Assembly: GCA_963791325.1 (NCBI GenBank)
Contig: CAWBRU010000021.1
Location: forward strand, 310,001 to 374,000
Source of the DNA: JBEVJK01 sp963791325
GTDB lineage: Bacteria > Pseudomonadota > Alphaproteobacteria > Rhizobiales > Rhizobiaceae
DNA: 64,000 nucleotides
Reading direction: 5' to 3'
A model generated the notes under the pieces. That model worked only from the letters and a program-made list of their open reading frames with translations, was not told the origin of the DNA and made no database searches. Positions 63,142-64,000 of this stretch are shown in pieces. Both the position numbers and the translations under genes were made by a program. Position 1 is the stretch's first letter. Each line of letters opens with the position of its first letter.

Positions 63142-64000
63142 GCGCGACGACGGCCTTCGGCACGCCGCAGAGTGCTGCCGCCTACCTCGATTCCATCGGC
63201 ATCGGCCACATTCTGCTGGCGGCGCTGCTCATCGCCTTCCCGTTCGTGGCCAATGATTTCTTCATCGCCCAGATCGGCGCCTATTCGCTGATCTTCGGGA
63301 TGATCGCGTTGTCGCTGATGCTGCTTGCCGGCTATGGCGGCATGGTCAGCCTCGCCCAGATCACGGTGGCCGGCATCGCCGGCTATGTGATCGCCATCTT
63401 CGGCGTCAACCAGACCGGCGTCCATGGCTTCGGCTGGCCGTTGTGGATCCTGGTGCCGTTCGCGGTCCTTGTCGCGGCCTGTGCCTCGGCGCTGATCGGC
63501 TGGATCTCGGTCCGCACGGCCGGCATCTACACGATCATGATCACGCTGGCGATCGCCACCGCCTTCTTCTACTTCACCCAGCAGAACTATTCCCTGTTCA
63601 ACGGCCATTCCGGGTTCTCCGGACTGCCGTCGCCGCGCTTCTGGGGGATCGACTGGCGCGCGCCGGCGCCGTTCTACGCGCTCTGCCTGGCGAGCGCGGC
63701 GGTTTGCTATATCGCGGTGCTCTACATCTCGCGCTCCACCTTCGGCCTTGCCCTGCAGGCCACCCGCGACAATCAGCGCCGCATGCGCGCGCTCGGTTTC
63801 CATGTCATCGCCCACAAGGTCGCGGCCTACTTCCTGGCCGGGCTGATCGCCGGCCTGGCCGGCGTCCTGCTGGTCTGGTTCAACGGCCGCATCTCGCCGG
63901 GCACGGTCGGCGTCGACGTCGCCATCGACGTGCTGGTCATCGCCGTGGTCGGCGGCATTCGCCATCCGATCGGGCCCTTCGTCGGCGCTGTGGTGTTCGT
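63138..64000 (+). CDS. livM: Branched-chain-amino-acid-type ABC permease LivM (partial)
   Basis: Partial: 287 codons are visible and the gene runs off the right edge. GTG start overlaps the livH stop (GTGA). Conserved LivM sequence includes YSLIFGMIALSLMLLAGYGG, MVSLAQITVAGIAGY, QATRDNQRRMRALGFHVIAH and VIDVLVIAVVGGI-like VAIDVLVIAVVGGIRHPIGP. It forms the channel with LivH; the two ATPases and the binding protein should lie to the right, outside the window. Confidence 0.9.
   Translation, partial: MSATTAFGTPQSAAAYLDSIGIGHILLAALLIAFPFVANDFFIAQIGAYSLIFGMIALSLMLLAGYGGMVSLAQITVAGIAGYVIAIFGVNQTGVHGFGWPLWILVPFAVLVAACASALIGWISVRTAGIYTIMITLAIATAFFYFTQQNYSLFNGHSGFSGLPSPRFWGIDWRAPAPFYALCLASAAVCYIAVLYISRSTFGLALQATRDNQRRMRALGFHVIAHKVAAYFLAGLIAGLAGVLLVWFNGRISPGTVGVDVAIDVLVIAVVGGIRHPIGPFVGAVVF

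Overview
This 64 kb window is high-GC DNA that looks like the chromosome of an alphaproteobacterium of the order Hyphomicrobiales (Rhizobiales). Pointers are a cyclic-nucleotide-gated potassium channel very close to MloK1 of Mesorhizobium loti, an HWE-family histidine kinase, a DUF3072 protein, an FrcBCA-like sugar importer and a copy of a dispersed Rhizobiales-type intergenic repeat. Most intact genes sit in tight operons with ATGA or GTGA overlaps. No tRNA, rRNA or CRISPR array was seen.

Layout. (1) 1-5.0 kb is a graveyard: remnants of phage tail assembly chaperones and a tape-measure protein, a many-times frameshifted TM0106-type nuclease/helicase on the opposite strand, and the C-terminal part of an autotransporter, joined end to end. 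(2) 5.0-7.1 kb holds an intact fusion of a papain-like peptidase and an alpha/beta hydrolase. (3) 7.4-17.9 kb holds an SDR gene and, convergent to it, a six-gene redox operon: Old-Yellow-Enzyme-like flavoprotein (frameshifted), three membrane-anchored di-heme cytochromes c (one frameshifted), a small membrane protein and a GMC flavoprotein dehydrogenase. (4) 18.3-24.7 kb is the least explained part: two tiny secreted peptides, each followed by a nine-helix membrane protein, with a multidomain cell-wall enzyme between the two pairs. (5) 24.7-27.2 kb is a copper operon (copC, copD, DUF2946-like, unknown membrane protein). (6) 27.4-30.9 kb has small stress-type and hypothetical genes, an esterase and a class III cyclase. 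(7) 30.9-35.1 kb is a ribose/fructose-type ABC importer joined to a DegT-family aminotransferase. (8) 35.2-42.1 kb carries the cNMP-gated K+ channel, MarC, a GST, a CoA-ligase/citryl-CoA-lyase/VOC operon and a degenerate M24 peptidase. (9) 42.4-49.0 kb has an HWE kinase, a lipoprotein, a GH3 beta-glucosidase and a second, CACHE-type class III cyclase. (10) 49.2-58.9 kb is a sugar catabolic operon under a GntR/FCD regulator: CUT1 ABC importer, two SDRs, two TIM-barrel isomerases and a DUF2066 protein. (11) 59.1-64.0 kb starts a second catabolic operon: FAH-family hydrolase, alpha/beta hydrolase, amidohydrolase, and LivH/LivM permeases running off the end.

Together the window reads as accessory metabolism: uptake and breakdown of sugars and of small organic acids or ring-derived compounds, periplasmic electron transfer, copper handling and cyclic-nucleotide signalling. 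The best candidate for an undescribed system is the peptide/membrane-protein/cell-wall-enzyme module at 18.3-24.7 kb. Frameshifts cluster in 0.5-18 kb, with one more at 41.0 kb. Several are single-base insertions, so sequencing error cannot be excluded for the otherwise intact genes.
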